A stretch of DNA of 64,000 nucleotides from Ciona savignyi. Its lineage: Eukaryota; Chordata; Ascidiacea; Phlebobranchia; Cionidae. Made by a program: the position numbers and the translations under genes. The DNA is taken from assembly GCA_000149265.1 (NCBI GenBank), contig CH002675.1, positions 102,423 to 166,422 on the forward strand. The letters are read 5' to 3'. The stretch's first letter is position 1, and each line of letters opens with the position of its first letter. The notes beneath the pieces are model-generated. The model searched no databases. It saw nothing but the letters and a program-made list of their open reading frames with translations, and was not told where the DNA came from. Below are positions 38,101 through 47,431 of this stretch, one piece after another.

Positions 38101-41100
38101 ATTATGGTGTAACAAGACATCCTTACATGTGTTTGGTGACAATACACTTACAAACTTTTAAAAAATGATTGCTATAATTCTTTTAAAAAAAAATCCCGAA
38201 AAGTTAGTTACTCAGTATTTGGCAAGTACAGGTTTACCTCCAGGTTAAACCCCAAATGTTTTGTAGACACATCAAAGTAATGTGAGTTACTATATGTATT
38301 AGGTTAGGACCTATTTGTTTATGTTTGCAGGAACAAACTACGTAAGCTGCGTATAAAATATAGCAATTGTCGTTAAAGACCCTGCTTGCATATATTATAC
38401 ACATATATCAGAGTCAAAATGTGTTTTACAAATGGTGGTGGTTGACATATGGATGACACTCAGTCACTCCAGTTGTTGAATATTAATATTTGTAATATCA
38501 TGGTCAAACTAATTATATGTGAATAAAATGATATGCATTGGTTTTAATACTGTGTACACCACTACGCTGTGATTTCGACCCAGTAATTTAGTTTATTTAA
38601 TTTAAATAATAAACAAAATGCATTAACCTAGGGAAAGCAAGTTGGACTCAATGGGATGAACAGTAATCTTCTGTTAATTGATTTGACGTATGGCTATAAC
38701 TTTGATGCTTTGACATTTAATGAACTAAATTAAGTGTTTTCCCCCAGAGCCCAGAAATAACCTTTGTTGAGTGTGTGAAAAACTGAACTGTGGAAAAGCT
38801 AAAACAGACTGGGTAAGTCTTCTGATCTTTGTTTTCCTGTAAGTGGTAAAACACAAGAAGTGTTGTCACACTCCTCAGCTTACTGTGTGTACGCCATGAC
38901 CTCCCAGCTTTGGGTGTGGGATATATGGTGATTTTACACTGTTAATACTGGTTTGTATTTTATTTAGATATACTGCGACAAATGCGAAAGATGGTTCCAC
39001 AGAGACTGCATTAACTTATCGAAGCAACAGTTTCAAAATGCATTCAAGCAAAAATGATATTGCCAATTTTGTGAATAAGACACAGTACATAACTTCAATT
39101 CAGCTTTTTCAATTTATTGCTCAGGATAATTGATCACCTGTTTTTTAATTTTTTAATAGTACAATTTTGTTTATTTTCTTCTTCGTTTTCTACTTCATCC
39201 AATATGGAATTTTAGCCAAAGTTGATTATACCTTACATCGCTGGTATTTTTTACTTAATATTTCTGTATTTTCTATTTTATTTTCTACTTCATCCAATAT
39301 GGAATTTTAGACCCAAATGGTGTTAATACTGATACTGTTATTTACAATTACCTGTTACATGATTTTCTTTTGTTTTCTGCATTACATAAAGTTCCTTTCA
39401 ATGTTTTTGTGATGTTTTACCAATCACCTAAAATGCCACATACGACCATTTCAACAAGTAAATTTAGTGTCAATAACAGATGTTACTGGTACTGGTAGAC
39501 GTCGCGAAGCAATCTTAATTTCTGTTGTGAAACTCACAGAGGCAATTGTAATTAATCTTGAGCAAGATCTACCACATATTTTTAATTAAATTTAGGTTAG
39601 TTTATTCATTTTTTAACCCAGTAATAAATAATGAGGACACAAGAAAGCAAAGTTTACCCGGTTTACATATTTTGTGTAACTTAAACCGCTTCTTGTGTTA
39701 GCACTTGCATGATGAGCCCCTACCAAAGTGTGGCGCGGTACAAGGATATAGGATAGGATATTCATGTTTATTTCAGTGAATTGTTCTATTTTGTTATTTC
39801 CGGTCTTACATGACCGAACGAGCAACTGGAGCTTTTAAGCAGGACCCTATTTTGCACAAACCATTCCACATAAAGATTACAACACTTTCTTATTACGTGC
39901 ATTCTTCCTCCGGCCGGTTAGTCTTGCGGTTAAGTGCGTCGACTTTTAATCGAAAAGGTTGCAGGTGCGAAACTGGTCGCTAGCTAGTTGGTTGTGTCCT
40001 TGGGCAAGGCACTTTACGGACATTGTATAATAGGGATGAAAAGTGAAAAAGTGCTTGCCATGGATAAATAAATATGAAAATTGACTTTAGATTATAACAA
40101 CAATAACAAAAAAGAGTTGCTATCTTGCTCACATTTAACCATAAGTCCACTCATAAGAAGAATATAAGAAATTTTCTTAAACTATAATACATATAGTGAG
40201 TTATCACCTTTGAAAAAATGGCATGTCGCTTCGGAAAAAGTGTCGTGTCGCCTCAAAAAAAGTGGCGTGTCGTCTCTAAAAAAGTGGCGTATCGCCTCTG
40301 AAAAAGTGGCGTGTCGCCTCTGAAAAAGTGGCGTGTCGCCTCTGAAAAAGTGGCGTGTCGCCTCTGAAAAAGTGGCGTGTCGCCTCGAAAAAAGTGGCGT
40401 GTCGTCTCGAAAAAAGTGGCGTGTCGTCTTTGAAAAAGTGGCGTGTCGCCTCTGAAAAAGTGGCGTGTCGCCTCGAAAAAAGTGGCGTGTCGCCTCTGAA
40501 AAAGTGGCGTGTCGCCTCTGAAAAAGTGGCGTGTCGCCTCGAAAAAAGTGGCGTGTCGCCTCGAAAAAAGTGGCGTGTCGTCTCAGATTACAACACTTTC
40601 TTATTACGTGCATTCTTCCTCCGGCCGGTTAGTCTTGCGGTTAAGTGCGTCGACTTTTAATCGAAAGGTTGCAGGTGCGAAACTGGTCGCTAGCTAGTTG
40701 GTTGTGTCCTTGGGCAAGGCACTTTACGGACATTGTATAATAGGGATGAAAAGTGAAAAAGTGCTTGCCATGGATAAATAAATATGAAAATTGACTTCAG
40801 ATTATAACAACAATAACAAAAAAGAGTTGCTATCTTGCTCACATTTAACCATAAGTCCACTCATAAGAAGAATATAAGAAATTTCTTAAACTATAATACA
40901 TATAGTGAGTTATCACCTTTGAAAAAATGGCATGTCGCTTCGGAAAAAGTGTCGTGTCGCCTCAAAAAAAGTGGCGTGTCGTCTCTAAAAAAGTGGCGTG
41001 TCGCCTCTGAAAAAGTGGCGTGTCGCCTCTGAAAAAGTGGCGTGTCGCCTCGAAAAAAGTGGCGTGTCGTCTCGAAAAAAGTGGCGTGTCGTCTTTGAAA

Positions 41101-44100
41101 AAGTGGCGTGTCGCCTCTGAAAAAGTGGCGTGTCGCCTCGAAAAAAGTGGCGTGTCGCCTCTGAAAAAGTGGCGTGTCGCCTCGAAAAAAGTGGCGTGTC
41201 GTCTCTGAAAAAGTGGCGTGTCGCCTCGAAAAAAGTGGCGTGTCGCCTCGAAAAAAGTGGCGTGTCGCCTCTGAAAAAGTGGCGTGTCGCCTCTAAAAAA
41301 GTGGCGNNNNNNNNNNNNNNNNNNNNNNNNNNNNNNNNNNNNNNNNNNNNNNNNNNNNNNNNNNNNNNNNNNNNNNNNNNNNNNNNNNNNNNNNNNNNNN
41401 NNNNNNAAAAAGTGGCGTGTCGCCTCTGAAAAAGTGGCGTGTCGCCTCGAAAAAAGTGGCGTGTCGCCTCTGAAAAAGTGGCGTGTCGCCTCTGAAAAAG
41501 TGGCGTGTCGCCTCTGAAAAAGTGGCGTGTCGCCTCTGAAAAAGTGGCGTGTCGCCTCGGAAAAAGTGGCGTGTCGCCTCGAAAAAAGTGGCGTGTCGCC
41601 TCTAAAATAGTGGCGTGTCGCCTCTGAAAAAGTGGCGTGTCGCCTCGAAAAAAGTGGCGTGTCGCCTCTGAAAAAGTGGCGTGTCGCCTCTAAAATAGTG
41701 GCGTGTCGCCTCTAAAATAGTGGCGTGTCGCCTCTAAAATAGTGGCGTGTCGCCTCTAAAATAGTGGCGTGTCGCCTCTAAAATAGTGGCGTGTCGCATG
41801 CGACATTTTCTGGTGTATAGTCCTATTGGGCTATCTAGATCATGTTGGCTAGCACATATAAAAGTTAAAGTACACCCAGGCCAAAGCGTTTACAAAATGG
41901 ACCCACAATAAGCAGTTTTACACACAATAATGTTGACATGATATTAATCAGATTACAGCATACAGTCGCGGCAATGCCAACATACTTAATCTCTTCTATC
42001 CACACTGGATTAGAATGTTATTTTCATGTTCAGATGATGTATCCTACCCATATCATTTTCTCCTCATATTAACCAGTTTTCTACACAGCTTACTTTCTTA
42101 ATTAGTTCTGCAAAGAATGCCTCGTTCGGCCGTATAGGCATACATGGTAAATTTTGAAAAAAAATATTTTAGTTGAACCCGGAGCGCATAAACAATAATC
42201 CGATGGCCTGCATTTAATAACACCCACTCAGTTACCACGACCAATATACCACTACTTTAAACTTTAAAGCACTGAGAAACGTGTTTAATCTGTTGCACAT
42301 TCCCCGCCTAAATTTGAAGCCATTGCAATCAAAAAATTATTTCCCTTACCCGGTCAAATGAACGTGTTCCAGCCGCGGTTATTATTCTTTCGCAAAAACC
42401 TCTATAGTAAGAGAGAAAGTCTTGAATCTATAACAAAAATTAACTATCAAAATGTATAAACTGTGCGCAATGTATACAAAGTACAAAATTTATAATTGCA
42501 AATACAATGTTATGCCACTAAATACTCAATATAATTCCAAACCATTAACAAATGAACTAACATAACTCGACACTCTGGGCCACAGTTGTAGGAGTATGTA
42601 CATAGGCAATTAAACTTAAAGGGATCTTAATGTGGGTGGAAGGGGGTTGGTTTTAGAAATTGAAGGATGATAGTTTTAAAAACAGTGGCTATTCAGTTGT
42701 GTTTTTAGGCAAAGCACTTAGGGGACATTGCACGAACACTTAAATTCAAGGAACGTTCTAATCATATACGAAACACTGCAATAGCAACAGTAACTAGAAG
42801 AAATAAAATCTCCCGCTCACAAACAATCGCATTGTGTATTTTCAGGGTTCTAACTTACCATTTCGTGTGACACCTCTCCAATGTTATTAAACTGAGAGGC
42901 GTCAGGAAAGTCGTCTTGAAATCTTCGTAAACAGTTTCGTGGATACTGGCCTGCAGCGTCCAAAGGAGACTGCGGAAAAATATACTCTCAGCTAATAGCA
43001 TTTAACCGTAACGTTGCTCTATACAAATCGTGCCTAAATAGATACGATAGCCCTTGTAGCCCTTGAAGATTACTGGGTCTGGTATAATTTTGTCTCCACT
43101 GCATTTTTATTTTACTGCGATCGCTCGGTGATTTTCGTGAACTGGTTATCCAATCAGATTGAAGCTTATCAAATGCAATTCGTCTTTTTACGCAGATTGT
43201 AAAAATAAAACAAATATGTTTCGTTCGAGTTTTAAAGCTAGCTTTTTTAGGTTTTATTATTGTTGTTTTGGTTACCAACATAAATACTATATGTGCGGAT
43301 TGATTTAGTAGTTTCCATTAAATACTCTACTAAAGATCATCTTAACATACCTCCTTTGCTTGCTTCACGGTTGGTGAAAATCTGCAATTTAAACAAACAT
43401 TGTTTTATCTAGTTAATACGTAGTAGTAATGTGGACTACGCTATACTCTTCCTACCTTGTTAAACCTTTTCCAGCATACACCGAGTTGTAGTATATACTT
43501 GTTTCCCGAATACCGATGCCGTAGTAGTGATACCTGTAAGTATACTTTGAATAGCTCCATATTATGGCATTTCGTGAATCTAATCTTGTTCTAACTGCGT
43601 TATTTTAATTTGGTTAAAAAATTAAAGGGTAAAAAATTTTTGGGTAAAAAAACAGGTAAAGAATAATATATTGTTTAAATAAAAAAATTACCTCCTCGCT
43701 TGTAAAATAACCTATATTAAGTTATATTTAGGAATTAGCAGAATTTTAGCGGGTTCTTCGATTGCAATATAAAAAAATTTTAAAACGTACCATGGGAAAA
43801 TTTAAAATAATTCTTTAATAATCCTATAGTCCTATCTTATATAAACTGTGTAATTTTGGCATGGTGTGTATCAGGGGTTCTTAACAAGGGGTAAATTTAC
43901 ATATTTGCTCTACTTTTCTTGCAAGGGCCACCAAGAAGATGGGGGTAAATTATACTTTTTTCATTCGGAAAGGAGTAAACGAGACAAAAAAGGTTAAGAA
44001 CCTCTGGTGTATATGAATTGACCGGACTGTTTTTTTACGTAAAAAGCATGAGGTGAGTGGTGCAATCTCTCGATTTTCTTTTACGTCGTCGCCTATAGGT

Positions 44101-47100
44101 AACTTTTTGCAATGTAGTTGGCAATAAGAAACACAACACAACTTAATCAATTGATTGAGCGGATGTAGATTTTACTTTTTACTCAACAAGTTAATTCAGC
44201 GAGCTAAGTTTTATCGTTCTTGTATATTTAATGTTGAGACTTTATGACTTTTTGGTGAAATGTAGCCATATCTATAAATAATTGTAGAGTAAGTTTTGTT
44301 TTGAAAAGCCTTTGTAAGATGAACAGTAACCTATGCTTAAACACATTTGTTATTCACGCATTGGTTGTTGTATATACTTTGTGTCATTTACAGATGAACA
44401 ATCTTAGTTAAAATACTATATCGGTACTTGTATTATCATAGTACATTTGATTGTCTCATGTTAAAATAGCCCGTTTTATCCGCTGTCATTTTCCCGTTTC
44501 TATGTTTACATTATGATCCATTCTTTTTTATTGTTAAGTAAAAACAAAAATTAATAAATTAAAAAGGCAACTCTTTGAACCACACATGCTGTTTGTTTTC
44601 GAAAGGTTTCTCATTAAATTTTAAGACTTTGCCAATAGGTCATAAACCTAAGTTTAAAGTACATATTTTGGGTAAATAAAGTTGAAACTAATAAGTTTGG
44701 AATTAATAACCATCGCTAAACTTTTGGCCTGGTTTAATTAAAATTCTATTTTAATCGTTGTTTAAATAAAAGCGTTTAACTTTTGAATAGACTGAACATT
44801 ATATAATGTTTCATTTAGTCCGTTAGTATATATTTTGTTAGAAATATGTAAATATAGGTTTATAGAAAGATCAAAGCGTGTTCTATGAATCAGCTTCTAT
44901 TATTAGTACAGATTTAGGCCGTTGTCATAATATCTATGTTTCCATTAACTCTTTCTCAAACACGAGTGTTGCTTGATTTATTTTTAATAAACATATACTG
45001 GCGCCAGCGACTGCCGTAGAATTACGACAAGACGCCATTATATATAGCCTCGGTGTGTTACTTTGTTGCACGTGCTGTTTATTTTCCTCAAACCTATGTG
45101 AACTTTTCCATTTGTTGCATTTTCACGTTAAATTCTCCTACAAATTGTTTCATACACCACACGCTTTTTATATTAAAGGATGTAATATAGATATTTTTAG
45201 TGCGAAACCTTGCACTTAACGAAAACCATACGCAGCCTATACAAAACAGTTGCATGCCATTAGGAATAAAAAGGCAACAATCTCTTTTTTCAAATTTATC
45301 TGTTGTAGTAAACAGACTTATCGAAGAAAATTTTCAGCATTATGTTTAACCCAGCCAAAATTATACGGCATCTAGATTATTAATTACTGGTGTTTATGTA
45401 CAATCGTACTTTTTAATATTAGTTCGCCATTCGCGAAACATCGACTAATTCTTGTAAATCATATATAACAAATTAATTTCAATCTTTCGACACAAGTAGA
45501 CATGTGATTGACATGCTATGAATTAAATATTGACCCATCAACGATATTACACCGAGTGTGTACACAAAGTCGAGTTGTAATTGTCTTGATATTAAGTCCC
45601 AAGTCCACCCGCTACCCTTTTAACCTACATTCCTGAACAGTTTGTTGACTCTTGGTCATCGACTGTTAGATACAAATAGTTCGACTTCACTTTGTCGCAC
45701 ATTCAGACTGCTATACTCCCAACTGTTGCATAACTCCACTTCGACAATTATCTTCATCGTGTTATTTAATATTACGAATCAAAAACTTACTGCGATTTGA
45801 ATTTTTTATTTATTTTGAACCGATTTTTTATCAGAAAATTGACATCAATCATACATGCTTTCCATTACGAGTTTGACGAAGAAAGGTGGGCCTGGGTAAG
45901 AGCGCGCACTCTTTTGTCCTTTAATACGATCTCACTGCGCAAAATCTAATTAAAAGCCCACAGCAAATTTTAAATTATTGCTTTTTTATTGGAAGCCGTA
46001 GTCAATGCAATTAACTTACTTTGAATGACCACGCGTTCCCAGTCTTCGTGTCGTTAGTAACGGAAACTTGTGCCTTATTGTCTGGAAATAGGGCACGTGT
46101 CAATTAACTTATTAATCTTAATAAATCACCATTATAACTTCAATAACGTAAGTTGGCTAACCACAGCGCGTCTATAAATTTTTAAAATCTGACATCCTGG
46201 AAAATTAATTTTATAAATCTGCGTGATATTTTCAAGAGTAATTTATGATACTTAAAATACGTTGCATTTACTGCCTATCACTACGAAAATGTATTGTTGC
46301 ACCTTTCATGTTAAAAAAATTCACACCCAATAAATCAAAGCTTTTCAGAACTGCCCATATTGTAATAAATTTGTTTATATTCAAGTGAAATTTAAATTTA
46401 AAAAAAATAAAAGTTTTGAAATAAATGTAAGATTTATGTTTATAATTTCTCGAAAATGACTTTTTGCCTAAAATTAAACGTATCATTTTGTATACAAATT
46501 TTCTTGGCAAAAAAATAACCAATCTCTGAAATGGATCACATGCATTTTAAGTACCTTGCCGAAAGTGGCAGCACAAGCCGGTTCAATGTTGCTTTTATTA
46601 CAGAAATCCAGGTAATGGTTATACAATATACATCGGGCCAAACATATTCCGTCGCATATCATGTAATTCTCTTCTAGCCTGCAAAAATCAAATTAATTCA
46701 AATTTAACCATGGTGTTGATTTAATAACCAAAAGTTCAACCAAACCATATACAGGGGCTAATACTAAAACACGAAAATTAAAAATAAACGAAAATTGAAT
46801 CCAAAGCAAGTTACAAATTATCCGTAATCCACTTTACCGTGAGGGGAACGAGTAATTACGGAATTATTTTGCATTTCCGTTATTTTATTTAAACTAAACG
46901 CCTAAAAATTGTAAATTAAATTTGTTTTAGGAATTAATTAGTATTAATTACGGAATTTATGTTCTGCCCATATAAAGGACGTGTTACAATTTAGTGTGCA
47001 CAAAATAGAAGGTTATAATTCATAAACGAGTCAGACTGTCTCAATTGCACACAGAAGTTGTATATCCGCAGTTTACGACTGGAAACAGGAAGATAATCTA

Positions 47101-47431
47101 GATTAAGAAATAATTATGCTAATCAATTTGTTTTAAACATTAAGGTTATATATCAATTGATAGGTTAGAAAAATCATTCGCAGAAATACTGCCTGTATGT
47201 AGATGAGTTGAGGTATAAACTATGCAGCAGCAGAAATGTTGAATATACGCGGATTGGTTTTAAAATAATTTAGAGTCATTTAAAACAAAAATACCAATTT
47301 AGTGTCAAGTCAATCTTTTTCTTTTTGGTTTGTGCCATCCGCTTTACTGTCTTTACTTCACAATTCCGTTTGGTGTTCTTTTGTGACGTCATCGAAGTCA
47401 GATACTGAGTTCCGTCTCCAGTTGTGGCCAT
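26491..47431 (-). CDS. Rfx6: RFX6-type winged-helix transcription factor (one exon not located)
   Basis: Nineteen visible exons in transcript order: 47431-47295, 46678-46555, 46081-46020, 43533-43456, 43381-43351, 42969-42859, [missing], 34204-34091, 33844-33795, 31394-31235, 30873-30729, 30287-30202, 29957-29831, 29650-29537, 29193-29032, 28810-28749, 28024-27945, 27594-27485, 27230-26915 and 26671-26491. All junctions are phase-consistent and the visible product is 749 aa. The ATG at 47431 (AAAATGG) is preferred because the longer frame starts at GTG after a TAA. The RFX DNA-binding domain ends in [20 protein letters not shown], and the central region and dimerisation block ([20 protein letters not shown]) follow. 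The match to RFX6, rather than RFX1-5 or 7, is specific ([18 protein letters not shown]). RFX6 binds X-box DNA in the nucleus and drives gut and pancreatic endocrine fates in vertebrates; the role here is inferred. Between the sixth and seventh visible exons about 30-40 conserved residues are missing. Confidence 0.9.
26675..26700 (-). repeat. SINE tail fragment abutting the last Rfx6 exon
   Basis: The + strand reads GGGATAAACATGAATATC followed by TTATCC, which is the 3' end of the window's tRNA-derived SINE. On the minus strand this provides the tract TTCATGTTTATCCCTAG, whose final AG is the acceptor used for the last Rfx6 exon. Confidence 0.75.
28421..28735 (+). mobile_element. tRNA-derived SINE, full length
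   Basis: This copy carries the head GGTTGGTCTAGCGGTTAAGT, the body and the CCTATCCTATCCTAT tail. It is close to the copy at 22006. It lies in an Rfx6 intron, antisense to the gene, between the exons at 28810-28749 and 28024-27945. Confidence 0.9.
29537..34204 (-). CDS. Rfx6: Rfx6 central exons: conserved mid region and dimerisation domain
   Basis: Seven exons (34204-34091, 33844-33795, 31394-31235, 30873-30729, 30287-30202, 29957-29831, 29650-29537) follow the order of the vertebrate protein. They read through SCWEGF and LCDIIL, then SLTDLLLP, then VRNLGKQW and [12 protein letters not shown], then [43 protein letters not shown], and [20 protein letters not shown]. The donor at 29831 (AGTTTTA|gtaagt) was placed inside a longer open frame, because the sequence after it loses family similarity while the next exon restores it. 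For the last exon I preferred gtgagt (ending at 29537) over gtaagc four bases further on; only that choice keeps phase with the next exon. Confidence 0.9.
30429..30600 (-). repeat. Decayed SINE copy
   Basis: The reverse-oriented body is recognisable by AATCGTCAGATTACCTCA at one end and GCCAAAGAACATTAGCGACAA at the other, with heavy substitution. It is intronic to Rfx6. Confidence 0.6.
32470..33351. mobile_element. piggyBac-like deletion derivative flanked by TTAA
   Basis: The 882-bp element has perfect inverted ends, CCCTTTAACTGCCG and its complement, and is flanked by TTAA on both sides (32466-32469 and 33352-33355). TTAA duplication with CCCTTT-type ends is characteristic of the piggyBac superfamily. 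The left end adds a 10-bp stem hairpin with a TCAA loop at 32483-32506. A short frame near 32824-32920 contains ADNDSESSC and SSSSDEEPF before a stop, which resembles the acidic N-terminus of a piggyBac transposase; the catalytic part is absent. It carries three perfect TGACGTCA sites. It lies in an Rfx6 intron. Confidence 0.82.
34230..34720. other. Coding-like but unrecognised stretch in an Rfx6 intron
   Basis: On the minus strand an open frame over 34676-34479 reads [20 protein letters not shown] and continues to a hydrophobic stretch ([18 protein letters not shown]) before the stop. It has no ATG. On the plus strand 34274-34519 is also open from an ATG. I recognise neither. This may be a decayed element or a chance frame, and no function is proposed. 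Confidence 0.2.
35092..35790. repeat. Degenerate tandem satellite, units of about 135-175 bp
   Basis: A motif like TTAGGGAATTCCC, followed by TAAAACTCTAAATTTGAGG or a variant, recurs near 35092, 35266, 35441, 35603 and 35740. The copies are heavily diverged and irregularly spaced. The last copy runs directly into the left end of the minisatellite-ended element, and a related flank may lie beyond its right end near 41800-41880. Confidence 0.6.
35822..36235 (+). repeat. 22-bp minisatellite, left array
   Basis: About 19 head-to-tail copies of a 22-bp unit with core GGCGACACGCCACTTTTT, ending either CAGA or TCGA. Each unit contains the small dyad GGCG-ACA-CGCC. Because 22 is not a multiple of three, the array reads open in several frames as a 22-residue protein repeat ([20 protein letters not shown] and the like). 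This is a property of the repeat, not evidence of a gene. Confidence 0.95.
36588..36880 (+). mobile_element. tRNA-derived SINE inside the minisatellite-ended element
   Basis: The head TGGTTAGTCTGGTGGTATAG and a near-perfect box B, AGGTTCGAAACTGG, are followed by the usual body and a CCTATCCTATC tail. It has diverged more than the copy at 22006, and its box B is closer to a true tRNA. Confidence 0.85.
37546..37755 (+). pseudogene. Coding relic with a terminal CVKCG motif
   Basis: A frame from ATG 37546 runs 54 codons to TAA at 37708-37710. It contains [20 protein letters not shown] and YDFTCVKCG, then continues past the stop as [15 protein letters not shown] to a TAG. A Cys-x-x-Cys pair in a FTCVKCG context, followed by basic residues, looks like the edge of a zinc-binding domain. 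Related domains accompany KDZ-type transposases and HMGXB3-like proteins, as I recall. That link is inference; the stop shows this copy is dead or mis-spliced. Confidence 0.4.
38968..39078 (+). pseudogene. PHD-finger relic with an internal stop
   Basis: After an acceptor (tatttag) the frame reads [20 protein letters not shown], then [12 protein letters not shown] (39055-39057) and YCQFCE. The spacing of CDKC, the WFHRDC core and the final YCQFC is that of the second half of a PHD finger. In PHD fingers the residue before YC is normally Trp (TGG), so the TGA looks like a nonsense mutation of that codon. Upstream + strand pieces with plausible splice sites (37003-37068; 37870-37932, reading [18 protein letters not shown]) may belong to the same dead gene. 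Confidence 0.65.
39876..40586. repeat. Tandem duplicated block, copy 1 (711-bp period)
   Basis: The block starts AGATTACAACACTTTCTTATT, contains a truncated SINE head (39911-40030) and a unique AT-rich part, and ends in a 22-bp array. It is repeated almost base for base 711 bp downstream. Differences are a few indels (for example one A in the SINE head and one T in the AT-rich part), some substitutions and the number of 22-bp units. Confidence 0.9.
40205..40583 (-). repeat. 22-bp minisatellite, right array, first block
   Basis: About 17 units of the same 22-bp repeat as at 35822-36235, in reverse orientation (+ strand core AAAAAGTGGCGTGTCGCC). The inner edge is degraded (GGCATGTCGCTTCGG, GTGTCGTGTCGCC), as is usual at minisatellite borders. 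Confidence 0.95.
40587..41306. repeat. Tandem duplicated block, copy 2
   Basis: This is the second copy of the preceding block, with its own SINE head (40620-40740) and 22-bp array, and it runs into the 100-N gap. The near identity means either a very recent duplication or two haplotypes joined end to end by the assembler. Confidence 0.85.
40922..41810 (-). repeat. 22-bp minisatellite, right array, second block
   Basis: The array continues on both sides of the N gap (41307-41406). The last five units carry the variant TAAAATAGTGGCGTGTCGCC, a local homogenised sub-family next to the element's outer end. The true copy number is unknown because of the gap. Confidence 0.93.
41307..41406. other. 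Assembly gap (100 N) inside the minisatellite
   Basis: Exactly 100 N inside a tandem array, so the missing length is unknown. Confidence 0.99.
42672..42795 (+). repeat. Decayed SINE fragment
   Basis: The blocks GTTGTGTTTTTAGGCAAAGC, CACTTAGGGGACATTGC and ACACTGCAATAGCAACAGTA follow the order of the SINE body. The head and the tail are lost. It lies just downstream of the Rfx6 exon at 42969-42859. Confidence 0.6.
43456..47431 (-). CDS. Rfx6: Rfx6 exons 1-4: N-terminus and RFX DNA-binding domain
   Basis: Exon 1 ends DLTLN plus TG; the split codon is completed as Trp by exon 2, giving the WLEENY start of the RFX domain. Exon 2 (46678-46555) reads through [15 protein letters not shown] to AATFGK. 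Exon 3 (46081-46020) gives [20 protein letters not shown]. Exon 4 (43533-43456) gives [20 protein letters not shown] and GKGLTR. The DNA-contacting RRLGTRG segment and the YHYYG end of the winged helix are intact, so the protein should bind X-box DNA. The N-terminus is only about 45 residues, shorter than in the vertebrate protein. Confidence 0.92.

Larger units (their letters stand above)
35807..41793. mobile_element. About 6-kb element with inverted minisatellite ends
   Basis: The left end reads CACCAAAAAATGACGCATGC and then enters a 22-bp tandem array. The right end, read in reverse, starts CACCAGAAAATGTCGCATGC and enters the same array in the opposite orientation. Both share the terminal block CGCATGCGACACGCCACT. 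Inside lie decayed coding fragments on the + strand (37003-37068, 37546-37755, 37870-37932, 38968-39078), a SINE (36588-36880) and a duplicated block. Some similarity extends outward from both ends, so exact boundaries and the target-site duplication are uncertain. I infer a decayed DNA transposon. A KDZ-type (CxC/PHD-associated) origin is possible but unproven. Confidence 0.6.
34205..42858 (-). other. Rfx6: Oversized Rfx6 intron that should contain one more exon
   Basis: This 8.65-kb interval lies between the exon ending GEVSHEM and the exon starting [11 protein letters not shown]. Both boundaries are phase 0. The RFX6 family has roughly 30-40 further conserved residues at this point, normally with a MYKTHCQ-like motif. 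I searched the minus strand by eye and did not find them. The interval holds degenerate satellite, a minisatellite-ended element, a duplicated 711-bp block and a 100-N gap. Confidence 0.6.

Noticed and set aside
40182-41517. Open frames across the right-hand repeat arrays, and the idea of a CRISPR-like array
   Set aside because: The units are head to tail with no unique spacers, the genome is animal, and the frames are the same minisatellite artefact, partly running through N.
47391-47402. TGACGTCA site in Rfx6 exon 1 as a CRE element
   Set aside because: It lies within coding sequence (Met-Thr-Ser codons) and is single, so chance or codon use explains it.
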